Assembly: GCF_052056295.1 (NCBI RefSeq)
Contig: NZ_CP182493.1
Coordinates: 3,596,001-3,660,000 of the forward strand
Source of the DNA: Catenovulum sp052056295
GTDB lineage: Bacteria > Pseudomonadota > Gammaproteobacteria > Enterobacterales > Alteromonadaceae
Length of the DNA: 64,000 nt
Direction: 5' to 3'
Part shown: positions 8,275 to 17,615 of the stretch, piece after piece
How positions within the stretch are numbered: position 1 is the stretch's first letter
Layout of the letters: each line of letters begins with the position of its first letter
The notes under the pieces: generated by a model
Seen by the model: the letters and a program-made list of their open reading frames with translations, nothing else
Told to the model about the DNA's origin: nothing
Databases searched by the model: none
Position numbers and translations under genes: made by a program

Positions 8275-8586
8275 TTATAGACCAACCACTTCTTGTGCTG
8301 ACTGATTCGCTTGCGCTTGTTGTGCTAATGCAGGATCTGAATTGACTTGCTCTAGTACTCTTTCAAGCTCTTGTTCGGCTGCTTGTTCGTCGGCATTATC
8401 GTCAGCGGCTAACTGTTCACTGGTTGACACTTGAGTATTTTCAACCTGTGGTGATGTGGCCAATTCTGTTTCAGCTTGCTCAACCTCAGTTGTTTGTTGT
8501 GTTTGGTTGGCTTCTTCTGCTTGCAGCTGACGTAACAATTCAGCACTACTTGATTGCACTTGTTGTGTATTATCGACCTCAGCCAT
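8275..8586 (-). CDS. Acidic, glutamine-rich low-complexity protein
   Basis: A 103-residue protein dominated by Q, E, A and T with no hydrophobic segment or recognisable domain; predicted largely disordered with one or two amphipathic helices (residues about 12-25 and 65-80). An excellent AAGGAG ribosome site precedes the ATG. The function is unknown. It is followed closely by the helical 107-residue protein; the pair may work together, but this is inference from spacing only. Confidence 0.6.
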   Translation of the reverse strand: MAEVDNTQQVQSSSAELLRQLQAEEANQTQQTTEVEQAETELATSPQVENTQVSTSEQLAADDNADEQAAEQELERVLEQVNSDPALAQQAQANQSAQEVVGL

Positions 8587-8715
8587 AACAAGTTCTCCTT
8601 AAATTAATCCAACTATATACAAAAAATATAGCCGTTATTTTTACTAAATAAAAGTAGCAACTATTTATTGTTCGGCAAGTAAATTCATCAGTGTCCACAA
8701 TCCTTGCCAGATAGT

Positions 8716-9372
8716 CTATTCAAAACTTAGCTGATTAAAACTTTCAACAACTGCTAGCGCTTTTTCTGCGATTTGGCGCTCTATCGGTAAATAATCTGGG
8801 ATAATGACAGTTTGGCAGCCGGCTCGTATTGCGGCTAGCGCACCAGGGTTCGAATCTTCAAACACTAAACTATCATGTGGCGCCACGTTTAACGCACTAC
8901 AAGCTTTTAGATAACACTCTGGCTCAGGTTTGGCTAATTTCACATCTTCAGCACAGACTAATATATCGAAGTAGGTTAAATAATCTGTATTGCTAAAATT
9001 TTTGATAGCAACTTCGCGTCGCGTGGATGTAGCCAAAGCCATGGGTAGATTTTTATCAATACATTGTCGAAAAAATTGCTCAAAACCTTGTTTTACTTGG
9101 AGGTTGTGTACTTTTAATTGCGCAACTGATGCTTGATGGGCGCTGATAAAACTTTGCATATCTACACTAGCATCAAACATTTCGCTGGCCATTCGATAAC
9201 ATTCTGCTGAGCGAACACCGGCAAATTGGTCGTACATTTTTGCGGTAAAATGTTGGTTAAATTTCGCAGCTGTATCTACCCATGCTTGGCAATATATAGT
9301 TTCACTGTCAAATATAGTACCATCCATATCAAATAGGATGGCGTTAACATTCGGCAAAATAAATTCTTTCAT
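8716..9372 (-). CDS. HAD-superfamily hydrolase (beta-phosphoglucomutase-like)
   Basis: A 218-residue HAD phosphatase/phosphomutase of subfamily IA. Motif I is FDMDGTIFD (nucleophile Asp15, acid/base Asp17), followed by an alpha-helical cap, motif II ATSTRRE, motif III lysine in KLAKPEPE and motif IV EDSNPG. Relatives act on sugar phosphates or 2-deoxyglucose-6-phosphate; the exact substrate cannot be read from the sequence. The gene follows the AIG2-like gene by six bases and so is probably part of a three-gene unit with it and yciA. Confidence 0.88.
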   Translation of the reverse strand: MKEFILPNVNAILFDMDGTIFDSETIYCQAWVDTAAKFNQHFTAKMYDQFAGVRSAECYRMASEMFDASVDMQSFISAHQASVAQLKVHNLQVKQGFEQFFRQCIDKNLPMALATSTRREVAIKNFSNTDYLTYFDILVCAEDVKLAKPEPECYLKACSALNVAPHDSLVFEDSNPGALAAIRAGCQTVIIPDYLPIERQIAEKALAVVESFNQLSFE

Positions 9373-9378
9373 AGATAG

Positions 9379-9798
9379 TTATATTGACTCGTTGTTTTTC
9401 TCAGCAAGATAGTCGTCGACAAAATTGATTAAATATTTGTCGATAAACTCTTGTTCACACCAAAGCTCACTCGAACATATGTTGTGGTGCTGTGGGTTCA
9501 ATAAATAACAGTCAACCACAAGCTCTCCACTTTCACTAGCAACAGTTAAGCTGGTGCGTTGGTAGTAATCACCTTCAAATATATCGAGTAACTGCACATC
9601 TTCAGGTGTAACATCAAAATAAACCATACCATTCACTGAATGATCAGCGTCTTCTATGATAACTGGATAGCTTGCTTGTTTTACTTTGACTCGTTTGAAT
9701 TTGTCTAGCTGGGCTGGGACTTTTTTGTAGTGACCGCGGACTAGTTTTTGCCAAACTGGCTCGTACATTAACGAGCCATAGGTGAATATATTGGCCAA
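9379..9798 (-). CDS. AIG2/gamma-glutamylcyclotransferase-like protein
   Basis: A 139-residue protein of the gamma-glutamylcyclotransferase fold. The N-terminal substrate loop FTYGSLMYE and the conserved DIFEGDYY, whose glutamate is the likely acid/base in the family, are both present. The role is probably in turnover of gamma-glutamyl compounds, but many bacterial AIG2-like proteins are uncharacterised. Four bases downstream of yciA and six bases upstream of the HAD gene. Confidence 0.8.
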   Translation of the reverse strand: MANIFTYGSLMYEPVWQKLVRGHYKKVPAQLDKFKRVKVKQASYPVIIEDADHSVNGMVYFDVTPEDVQLLDIFEGDYYQRTSLTVASESGELVVDCYLLNPQHHNICSSELWCEQEFIDKYLINFVDDYLAEKNNESI

Positions 9799-9802
9799 GC
9801 GG

Positions 9803-10204
9803 TTAATCTCTAACTACTTTATGTTTGTTACCTTGGTCGTCTATCGCAACATAGGTAAATTCACCTTCACATACTTTAAAACTCTGTTTGTTTTCTAAGT
9901 TTCTAAGTACTGGCTCTACCCATACTTCCAATTTTATTTTCATTGAGGTGTTACCAATTTTAGCGACTGTGCCGTAGCAGCTGAAAATATCACCAACATG
10001 AACTGGGCTTATAAATAGAATATTATTAACGGCGACTGTTACTGTGCGGCTCTTTGCGACTGCTTTAGCCAACATGCCACCGGCAATATCCATTTGTGAC
10101 ATAATCCAGCCACCAAAAATATCGCCATTGGCGTTAGTATCGGCAGGCATTGCCTGTGTTCTTAAAATTAACTCACCTTCAGCGCAAGCTTTTGAATCGC
10201 CCAT
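9803..10204 (-). CDS. yciA: Acyl-CoA thioesterase YciA
   Basis: A 133-residue single hotdog-domain thioesterase that hydrolyses acyl-CoA to free acid and CoA. The family signature with NGDIFGGWIMSQMD (active-site Asp in the GGW...D helix) is intact, along with a HVGDIFSCYG strand. Length and ends match E. coli YciA. AGAGGA precedes the ATG by about six bases. It is the first gene of a minus-strand run with the AIG2-like and HAD genes; the divergent chemoreceptor begins 114 bases away. Confidence 0.92.
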   Translation of the reverse strand: MGDSKACAEGELILRTQAMPADTNANGDIFGGWIMSQMDIAGGMLAKAVAKSRTVTVAVNNILFISPVHVGDIFSCYGTVAKIGNTSMKIKLEVWVEPVLRNLENKQSFKVCEGEFTYVAIDDQGNKHKVVRD

Positions 10205-10318
10205 TTTTTGTCCTCTAACATCTTGGAATAGTTAGATTATTCTTGCTCTAGCATTGTAAAGTGCTAAAAATAATCTAGTCTGTTAAAAGTATACGTTATT
10301 TACTAAGAATTGTGAGCC

Positions 10319-12337
10319 GTGATCCAACTTAGCTTGAAAAAAAGTTTATTAATTAGCACAGCTGTTTATCTAATTTTATTAGTTTTGGTCAGTTTGTCGT
10401 CTTTGTCGCGTATCAGCGATATGCAAAAATTGGCTGTGACACAACAAAATAAAGCAGTATTGGTACAACAACAAGCAACACAAATTCAGCTTAATCTACT
10501 TCAGCAAATCAAACTGAGTTCTGCGAGCTTGGCGGCGGCTAATGCAGCTGCAGTAACGGAATTAGCCAGCAGTTATCAAACTTTACGTCAGCAGTTTGAG
10601 CAAAATTTCCAACAGTTTAAACAACAGAACCAACAAACTTCACAACCACTATTAGAACAGTTAGCGACAAGCACCCACAACTATAGCCAAAGTGCCAAAG
10701 CCTTATTTGACAATAGTAGCGAAATATTTTTATTAACGGCAAAACTAGATGATACATTGCTTAAGTTTGAGCAGGCCGCAGATGAACTTGGTGCGCAGAT
10801 ATTAGATATTGCTTATGCAGATCACGCAGACAATTCTGCGCAAATAGAAGCGATTGCCAATCAGTTAGATACTGCACTCTTTACCATTATCGGAATTGGT
10901 AAGGAGCTTTATAGTGTACAGAAAAAAACTGCGCTAGAGCAGATAGAAGAATCACTGAGTTTTGCCTTGAGCGATTATAAAATTAAAAAAGACTACTTAT
11001 CACAAAACCTTCAGCCACAAATGTTTGATGAACAAATCAAACAACTAGATCAACTTGCGTTCACTGCATTTGCACTTCTACAGGATAATAATCAAGGTTT
11101 GTTGAGTATTAAAAAGCAGTTGTTAGCTAGTATTCAACAGCAAAAGGTTCTTCACAAATCCGGCGAAAGCCAAGTTAATGAAGCATTGGCTGTCGCTGAC
11201 GAGATTAAATTGGCCGCTGAACATAATATGTCAGATATTCAAAAAGCGGTTGGGGAAAATGTCGAAGCTGCCAAACACATGGCTTTAATTATCATGCTGA
11301 TTAGTTTGGCTGTCGGGGCTGTGACTTATTGGTTAACCATTAAAGCGATTATTACACCTATTTCTGGAATTGCTAAAGTTGTTGCCGCGATTGCAAGTGG
11401 CGATTTGACCCGCCAATTGCGTACTCGTGGAAATGATGAGTTAGGTCAGTTATCCGGCGATATCAATAAGATGACTGACAATTTACTTACCTTAGTTAGG
11501 CTGGTAAGTGATGTGTCTGGACAACTAAATAGATCGGCGCAATTGGCTTTCGAGAAAAATAGCCATTTAGGTCAACAGCTGGCGGTGACCTTGGATTTAT
11601 CAGCAAAAACTCAGCATAACACACAGCAAGTGGAAGAAAGCGCGTTAAAGGTCTCGTCTGATTTAGAAATTTTTGCCGGGCATATGAATGACAATGTTAT
11701 CCACGTAAAAAATAGCCGCGACAATTGTGTCAATTCTAAAAAGCTGGTTCATCAACTAAATTCACAAGCAAAACAGTCGGGCCAGAATATTGAACAGCTG
11801 AAACGCCGCTCAAGTGAAATTAATAATATTGTCGATACCATAGAAAAAATAGCCGAACAAACAAATTTGCTTGCCCTTAACGCTGCAATAGAAGCTGCAC
11901 GAGCAGGCGAGTTGGGACGAGGTTTTGCCGTGGTCGCCGACGAAGTTCGTGAGCTTGCTTCTAGAACACAGAATTCAACGTTACAAATTCAATCTATTAT
12001 TGCTGAACTGCTCAAAGAGATTGATAGCGCATATGTTTCCATGCAGTCGAGCATTCAAACCAGTACTGATGTCACCGACAGTATCAGCCAGTTAGACAAC
12101 TCAATGGAGAAAATTAAACAAGATATTGAGACCATTCAGCTTGAGTTTGGACAAACACTAGTCGCTTTGAAACAGCAAAGTGATTCAATTGAAGATGTAA
12201 ATGATTCTGCAAGTCAGATAGAAGGTATTGCGGGCAAAAACGTGCAAACCGCTGCTGATGCAGTCAAACAATCAGAACAAATTAGTCGCTTATCGGAAAA
12301 GCTCAGCCAAGTTATTCAAAGATTTAAAATTAGCTAG
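10319..12337 (+). CDS. Methyl-accepting chemotaxis protein
   Basis: A 672-residue transmembrane chemoreceptor. Membrane helix 1 spans about residues 8-29, followed by a long, glutamine-rich, helical periplasmic sensor region of about 290 residues, membrane helix 2 (about 321-343), a HAMP domain (about 343-396) and the cytoplasmic signalling hairpin. The hairpin tip with EQTNLLALNAAIEAARAG and FAVVADEVRELA (about 510-550) is canonical and binds CheA/CheW. The ligand cannot be predicted; the sensor looks like an all-helical bundle, not a Cache domain. The start is GTG with only a weak ribosome site. No che genes lie nearby, so this is an orphan receptor. Confidence 0.93.
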   Translation: MIQLSLKKSLLISTAVYLILLVLVSLSSLSRISDMQKLAVTQQNKAVLVQQQATQIQLNLLQQIKLSSASLAAANAAAVTELASSYQTLRQQFEQNFQQFKQQNQQTSQPLLEQLATSTHNYSQSAKALFDNSSEIFLLTAKLDDTLLKFEQAADELGAQILDIAYADHADNSAQIEAIANQLDTALFTIIGIGKELYSVQKKTALEQIEESLSFALSDYKIKKDYLSQNLQPQMFDEQIKQLDQLAFTAFALLQDNNQGLLSIKKQLLASIQQQKVLHKSGESQVNEALAVADEIKLAAEHNMSDIQKAVGENVEAAKHMALIIMLISLAVGAVTYWLTIKAIITPISGIAKVVAAIASGDLTRQLRTRGNDELGQLSGDINKMTDNLLTLVRLVSDVSGQLNRSAQLAFEKNSHLGQQLAVTLDLSAKTQHNTQQVEESALKVSSDLEIFAGHMNDNVIHVKNSRDNCVNSKKLVHQLNSQAKQSGQNIEQLKRRSSEINNIVDTIEKIAEQTNLLALNAAIEAARAGELGRGFAVVADEVRELASRTQNSTLQIQSIIAELLKEIDSAYVSMQSSIQTSTDVTDSISQLDNSMEKIKQDIETIQLEFGQTLVALKQQSDSIEDVNDSASQIEGIAGKNVQTAADAVKQSEQISRLSEKLSQVIQRFKIS

Positions 12338-12344
12338 TATGGGT

Positions 12345-12602
<258 letters not shown>

Positions 12603-12646
12603 ACACTTAAGACAAGAATAACAGTAACATCTTTAGAAAAGAAAAT

Positions 12647-12723
<77 letters not shown>

Positions 12724-12766
12724 ACACTGTTACTAATCAGCTGCATGTGCTGCTGATGTGGCGTGC

Positions 12767-12794
12767 ATACTAAGGTATTTTTATTTAAATGCAA
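12767..12794 (-). promoter_or_regulatory. Promoter of the tRNA-fMet operon
   Basis: Read on the minus strand: -35 TTGCAT, 16-base spacer, -10 TAGTAT, then GCACGCC. A hairpin-forming leader (CAGCAGCACATGCAGCTG) lies between it and the first tRNA. Confidence 0.65.
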
Positions 12795-13000
12795 GCCTTT
12801 ATGTAAAATTTATGACTGTTCGGTGGAAAACTGAACGATTAGCTCTGAGTAGCTGAAAAAGTGACGGGAAGGTTTAAAAAATTTAACATCCTGCTTGCAA
12901 ATTCAACTTTTATCTCTCAATCAAAATATGAGCTATTAATCGAATGCTTTTTCATCAATTTTAGGTGTCTGAAATATATCTGCTTATTAATTCATTTAAT

Positions 13001-13017
13001 AACTGGTACGACCATTA
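13001..13017. promoter_or_regulatory. FadR-like operator upstream of the DUF1302 operon
   Basis: The core TGGTACGACCA (13004-13014) within AACTGGTACGACCATTA equals the core of the E. coli fadBA FadR operator as I recall it. FadR is a GntR-family repressor/activator released by long-chain acyl-CoA. It lies about 105 bases before the DUF1302 start. The rest of the 12724-13120 interval is AT-rich with no gene. A PdhR-type GntR site is the main alternative, but the G before ACCA favours FadR. Confidence 0.6.
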
Positions 13018-13120
13018 AAGTGTGTTAAGATTATGTAAGAAAATAATAAGCAAGTTTGGTGTACTACTCTATAGTTATCAAAACTGTTTTGTAAATTGAT
13101 GCTAAGCCATTGGAGTGTTT

Positions 13121-15223
13121 ATGCAGATTAAATCCAATAAATTAAAATATAGCGCTTTGTGTTGCGCACTCGCAGTAAGCTCTGTTTCTTCAGTTAATGC
13201 GGCTCGATTTGAGCTTGGAGATTTCGAAGTTAATTTTGACTCATCTTTTACTTTGGGTACAAGTTATCGGGTAGAAAACAGAGATTGGTCTTTAATCGGT
13301 AAAAACAATCAAACCAACTTAAGTTGGAGTAATGACAATGGTCCGTATAATACGGCCGTTAATAATGTATACACAGCACAAGATGTCTGGGCTGAAGCAG
13401 GCTCTTATTCAGCCAATGGTGATCTGGCTAATTTAAACCATGATCCAGGTGAAGCATTTTCGCGTATTTTTTCGGGTACGCACGAATTAAGTGTCAGTCA
13501 GAATAACTGGGGTGTTTTTACTCGTTTTATGTATTTTTATGACGACGCAGCGCATGATACTAAAGCATGGAAAAATCCACTGACAGGACAAACGTACGAT
13601 TTATGCCGTGATAAGCAAGCAGAAGAGCGTTTATGTAAAGATTTTCGTTTATTAGATGCTTTTGTTTATTTTGATTTTGATATTGGTGATATGCCAGTGT
13701 CATTACGTATTGGTGATCAAGTTGTGAGTTGGGGGGAAAGCACGCTGATTACTCATGGCATTAACTCAATCAACCCTGTCGACATTACCCGTTTACGTGC
13801 ACCTGGTGCGGAATTAAAAGAAGCTTTTATTCCGGTTGGTATGGTTTGGACGTCAATTGGTTTAACTGAAAACTTGTCGGTTGATGCCTATTACCAATAT
13901 GAATGGGAAAAAACCATTTTACCAGCAGCAGGCAGCTATTTTTCGACCAATGACTTTGCTGGTAACGGTGGTTATTACAATGCTGTACAAATAGGTTTCA
14001 CCCAGAATCCAGACATTGATGCGCCCTATTTAGCAGAGCAGCTTAATACTTGGGTTAAACAAACTATGACCGCCAATAAAAGCGATATTGATGCGCAAAT
14101 GGCAATTTTGGCGACATCCTCTGATCCTAACGCATTACAAGCTGCGGCCGCTGAGTTTTACAATTTAACTTCGGCTTATTATGTTAATGCAACTAAAGTT
14201 GCGATCATGGCGCAGCCACACGAAAATAGATATCCAAAAGATTCTGGTCAGTATGGATTAAAATTAACTTATTATTCGCCAGAGTTAAACGATTCTGAAT
14301 TTGGCTTATATTATTTAAATTACCACAGTCGACGTCCGGTAATTTCGGGCCGTGCGTCAAACTTTACCCCTGGTTCATTGTACTCAGATATCCAATACCT
14401 ATTGGATAACGATATTTCGGTTGAAAATACCAGCCAACTTAAAGCATTTACTCAGGCATTTTTAGAATACCCTGAAGATATTCAGTTATACGGTTTTAGT
14501 TTTAATACCAGTATTGATGAAACGGCGTTAGCTGGCGAAATTGCTTATCGCCAAGATGAGCCTTTCCAAATCGATGATGTTGAACTTTTGTACATGGGCA
14601 TGCCGGAGCAATTAGCTAACGCGGGTCTTCGTCCTGATTTAGCTGGTATATCTCAGTTGCCACATGTTCAGTCTGGCGGTATAGCTCAAGGTTATATACG
14701 TTTAGATACATTACAGGCACAAGCAACTTTAACGCATTTATTTGGTCCGACTCTAGGTGCGGATGCGATAGCTGTTGTATTTGAAGTGGGTGGTGTGCAA
14801 GTTAAAGATATGCCAGATCCTGATGTATTGCGTTTAAATGGCCCAGGCACTGCACGAGCGGGCGCTGCAACCAGCAAACAAGGTTTACAACTCGCTTTAT
14901 CGAATGGCGCTGAAACCACTCCATTTCCAACTGAAAATGCTTGGGGTTATCGAGCGTTAGCGCGTTTTACCTTTAACAACGTTTTTTCTGGTGTAAATGT
15001 TTCTCCTAGACTGGTATTTTCGCATGATGTTAGCGGCATTACGCCAGACCCAATGTATTTGTTTGTTGAAGACAGACAATCTGCTGCACTAAGCATTAAT
15101 TTTGATTATCAAAATAAAATTCAATTTGATATGGGTTATAACGCATTTTGGGGTGGCGTAGGTCAAAGTAACAGTTTTGCTGATAGAGATTATGTATCTT
15201 TCAGTGTTAAATATTCAATTTAG
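13121..15223 (+). CDS. DUF1302 family outer-membrane protein
   Basis: A 700-residue exported protein with a signal peptide (about residues 1-26, cleavage after VNA) and a long series of alternating aromatic/polar strands ending in a terminal strand DYVSFSVKYSI, as expected for an outer-membrane barrel. This fits the DUF1302 family, whose function is not established. I chose ATG 13121 since GGAG lies five bases before it; GTG 13115 would overlap that site. It begins a tight operon with DUF1329, a YCF48-like protein and an RND transporter, a recurrent grouping in proteobacteria. A FadR-like site upstream hints at a lipid-related role. Localization is fairly firm; the substrate is unknown. Confidence 0.85.
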   Translation: MQIKSNKLKYSALCCALAVSSVSSVNAARFELGDFEVNFDSSFTLGTSYRVENRDWSLIGKNNQTNLSWSNDNGPYNTAVNNVYTAQDVWAEAGSYSANGDLANLNHDPGEAFSRIFSGTHELSVSQNNWGVFTRFMYFYDDAAHDTKAWKNPLTGQTYDLCRDKQAEERLCKDFRLLDAFVYFDFDIGDMPVSLRIGDQVVSWGESTLITHGINSINPVDITRLRAPGAELKEAFIPVGMVWTSIGLTENLSVDAYYQYEWEKTILPAAGSYFSTNDFAGNGGYYNAVQIGFTQNPDIDAPYLAEQLNTWVKQTMTANKSDIDAQMAILATSSDPNALQAAAAEFYNLTSAYYVNATKVAIMAQPHENRYPKDSGQYGLKLTYYSPELNDSEFGLYYLNYHSRRPVISGRASNFTPGSLYSDIQYLLDNDISVENTSQLKAFTQAFLEYPEDIQLYGFSFNTSIDETALAGEIAYRQDEPFQIDDVELLYMGMPEQLANAGLRPDLAGISQLPHVQSGGIAQGYIRLDTLQAQATLTHLFGPTLGADAIAVVFEVGGVQVKDMPDPDVLRLNGPGTARAGAATSKQGLQLALSNGAETTPFPTENAWGYRALARFTFNNVFSGVNVSPRLVFSHDVSGITPDPMYLFVEDRQSAALSINFDYQNKIQFDMGYNAFWGGVGQSNSFADRDYVSFSVKYSI

Positions 15224-15233
15224 GGCGTCGTCT

Positions 15234-16601
15234 ATGAAGTTTTGTAAATCCATTATCACCACTGCTATTGTGCTTTCAGCTTGCAGTTTGAATATTCAAG
15301 CCAAAGTATCAGAGCAAGATGCGAAACAGTTAGGGACCACTTTAACACCATTAGGAGCCGAAAAAGCTGCCAATAAAGATGGTAGTATTCCGGCTTGGAC
15401 TGGTGGTATCACTCAAGCTCCAGCTGGGTATACTGTTGGTGATCATCATCCAGATCCATTTACGCAAGATAAAGTGCAGTTCGTCATTACCGCAGCCAAC
15501 TATCAGCAATACAGCGAGTTTTTGTCGCCAGGTCAAATTGCTTTATTTAAAGCCTATCCTGAAACTTTTAAAATGCCGGTATACCAAAGTCGCCGCACAG
15601 CTTCATTGCCTCAGTTTGTTTACGATGCAACGATAAAAAACGCGACAAGTGCGCAATTGGTATCTGATGGTGAAGGTGTTGAAAATGCAATCATAGGTGT
15701 GCCTTTCCCAATTCCACAAAATGGTTTAGAAGCCATTTGGAATCACGTATTACGTTATCGTGGGCCTGGAGTTGCACGTTGGGGTGGGCAAGCTGGCCCA
15801 ACCGCGAGCGGTGATTACACTATGATAGGTTTTGATGAACAAGTTATGTTCTTGTATTCGCAACAAGATATGACGTCAGCGAAAATTGCTGAAGACAATA
15901 TTATCTCCATGTTTAAACAAGAAGTGACTTCACCTGCACGTTTAAAAGGGACTGCTTTGTTAGTACATGAAACTTTAGACCAAGTTAAACAGCCACGCCA
16001 AGCTTGGACTTATAACACAGGTCAACGCCGTGTACGTAAAGCTCCGAATATTGCATTTGATGCACCGGGTACCGCATCTGATGGTTTAAGAACAACGGAC
16101 GATTTTGATTTGTTCAACGGTTCTCCTGGTCGCTATAACTGGACTTTAGTTGGCAAAAAGGAGCTGTACATTCCATATAATAGTTATGCATTACATGCTA
16201 AAGGTGTTTCATATGATGACATTTTGAAACCTGGCCACATTAATCCAGAGTTAACCCGTTATGAAAAACACCGAGTTTGGGTAGTTGAAGCTAATCTAAA
16301 AGACAATATGCGTCATATATACCAAAAACGCGTGTTCTTTATTGACGAAGACAGCTGGCAAATTGCTGTTGCAGATGCATATGATGCGCGTAACGAATTG
16401 TATCGAGTAAACATGACGCACGCGGTTAATTATTATGAAGTACCAACAACTTGGACAACATTAGATGTTTACCATGATTTAAATTCGCGTCGTTATTTGG
16501 CGTTAGGTTTAGATAACAACGAAAAAATGTATGATTTTGACGTTAAGTTGGACAAAGGTGATTTTACCCCACAAGCGTTACGTAGACAGGGTTTAAGATA
16601 A
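15234..16601 (+). CDS. DUF1329 family periplasmic/outer-membrane lipoprotein-like protein
   Basis: A 455-residue exported protein of the DUF1329 family, which as I recall has a LolA/LolB-like fold suited to binding acyl chains. Visible family features are the early LTPLGAEKAAN and IPAWTGG motifs and the RRVRKAPN, FDLFNGSPGRY and PYNSY segments. The N-terminus is hydrophobic; LSAC at residues 14-17 could be a lipobox, while cleavage after IQA (residue 23) would make it soluble. I cannot decide between them. The start at 15234 is the first ATG giving a signal sequence, 10 bases after the DUF1302 stop. It probably shuttles hydrophobic cargo between the RND transporter and the DUF1302 barrel; this is inference from context. 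Confidence 0.85.
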   Translation: MKFCKSIITTAIVLSACSLNIQAKVSEQDAKQLGTTLTPLGAEKAANKDGSIPAWTGGITQAPAGYTVGDHHPDPFTQDKVQFVITAANYQQYSEFLSPGQIALFKAYPETFKMPVYQSRRTASLPQFVYDATIKNATSAQLVSDGEGVENAIIGVPFPIPQNGLEAIWNHVLRYRGPGVARWGGQAGPTASGDYTMIGFDEQVMFLYSQQDMTSAKIAEDNIISMFKQEVTSPARLKGTALLVHETLDQVKQPRQAWTYNTGQRRVRKAPNIAFDAPGTASDGLRTTDDFDLFNGSPGRYNWTLVGKKELYIPYNSYALHAKGVSYDDILKPGHINPELTRYEKHRVWVVEANLKDNMRHIYQKRVFFIDEDSWQIAVADAYDARNELYRVNMTHAVNYYEVPTTWTTLDVYHDLNSRRYLALGLDNNEKMYDFDVKLDKGDFTPQALRRQGLR

Positions 16602-16608
16602 GGCTTAT

Positions 16609-17610
16609 ATGCTTAAAGGCTTGCGTTTATTTTCACTCTTTGTTGGCCTTTGCAGCTTCAATATAGTTGCGGGGCCAATTTTACTCCTTGATGTAATAGA
16701 ACATCAAAACCAACTGTATGCCGCCGCTGAGCGTGGTTATATCGCAAAATTAGATTGGCAGCAAAGTGACAAACCCGTTCTGATTAAAACGCCAACCGAT
16801 GTGATGTTAACGGCTATTACTTCATCTGAAGGTAATGTTTTATGGGCGGTTGGCCACGAAGGGGTTATAGTCAAAAGCAAAGATGGTGGTGTATCGTGGG
16901 AGATTAATTATCAGCATGACAATGGAGGAGCACTGTTTGATATTAATTTCTTTGACGAACAACATGGTATAGCGATTGGTGCTTACGGTTTGTTTCTGCG
17001 CACTGACGACGGTGGTGAAAATTGGCAGCAAGAATTCCATTCGGGCTTGTTACCAGTCGAAGACATAGAGTACCTAAATGAAATTCGTGAGCAATCAGAA
17101 GAAGACTACCTATTTGAACTATCGAGTATTTTACCGCATTTAAATCAAGTTAAATTGATTGACAGCACTCTATATGTTGTGGGCGAATTAGGTCTTTTTG
17201 CTGCGTCAACTGATTTCGGAAAAAGTTGGCAAAGGCTGAATATTAGTTATCAAGGCTCGCTATATGATGTCGCGCAAGCTAAGCAAGGTATTTGGATCTC
17301 TGGCATGCGTGGAAACCTTTATTTTATTGGGCAACAAAGTATTACAAATGCCTTGTCAGACAGCGAAACTATGCTGGACGATAACAAAATAGATTTTCCG
17401 GAGCCGGTCAACTTAAACAAAATTACATGTAAGCAAGAGCTTTGCATTGTCTTGGGCAATAGCCAAACTGTATGGAAAATTGACGACAATGAAGTGTTAG
17501 TCGTTGAGAAATTTAAGAGCAAAAGTTTTGTATCCGCCATTATCCTTGATGAAAGAACTGCTTACCTAGTTGGCGAAAATAGCTATAACAAACTGCGGCT
17601 AGCAAATTAG
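16609..17610 (+). CDS. YCF48/BNR-type beta-propeller protein, exported
   Basis: A 333-residue protein with an N-terminal signal sequence (about 1-21) and several propeller blades of the YCF48/BNR type, seen as VGHEGVIVKSKDGGVSWE, GAYGLFLRTDDGGENW and STDFGKSWQRL repeats. Homologues of photosystem II assembly factor YCF48 in non-photosynthetic bacteria are common partners of DUF1302/DUF1329/RND genes; their role is not settled. Seven bases after DUF1329 and five bases before the RND gene, so it is almost surely part of the same envelope complex or pathway. Confidence 0.82.
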   Translation: MLKGLRLFSLFVGLCSFNIVAGPILLLDVIEHQNQLYAAAERGYIAKLDWQQSDKPVLIKTPTDVMLTAITSSEGNVLWAVGHEGVIVKSKDGGVSWEINYQHDNGGALFDINFFDEQHGIAIGAYGLFLRTDDGGENWQQEFHSGLLPVEDIEYLNEIREQSEEDYLFELSSILPHLNQVKLIDSTLYVVGELGLFAASTDFGKSWQRLNISYQGSLYDVAQAKQGIWISGMRGNLYFIGQQSITNALSDSETMLDDNKIDFPEPVNLNKITCKQELCIVLGNSQTVWKIDDNEVLVVEKFKSKSFVSAIILDERTAYLVGENSYNKLRLAN

Positions 17611-17615
17611 GTGGG

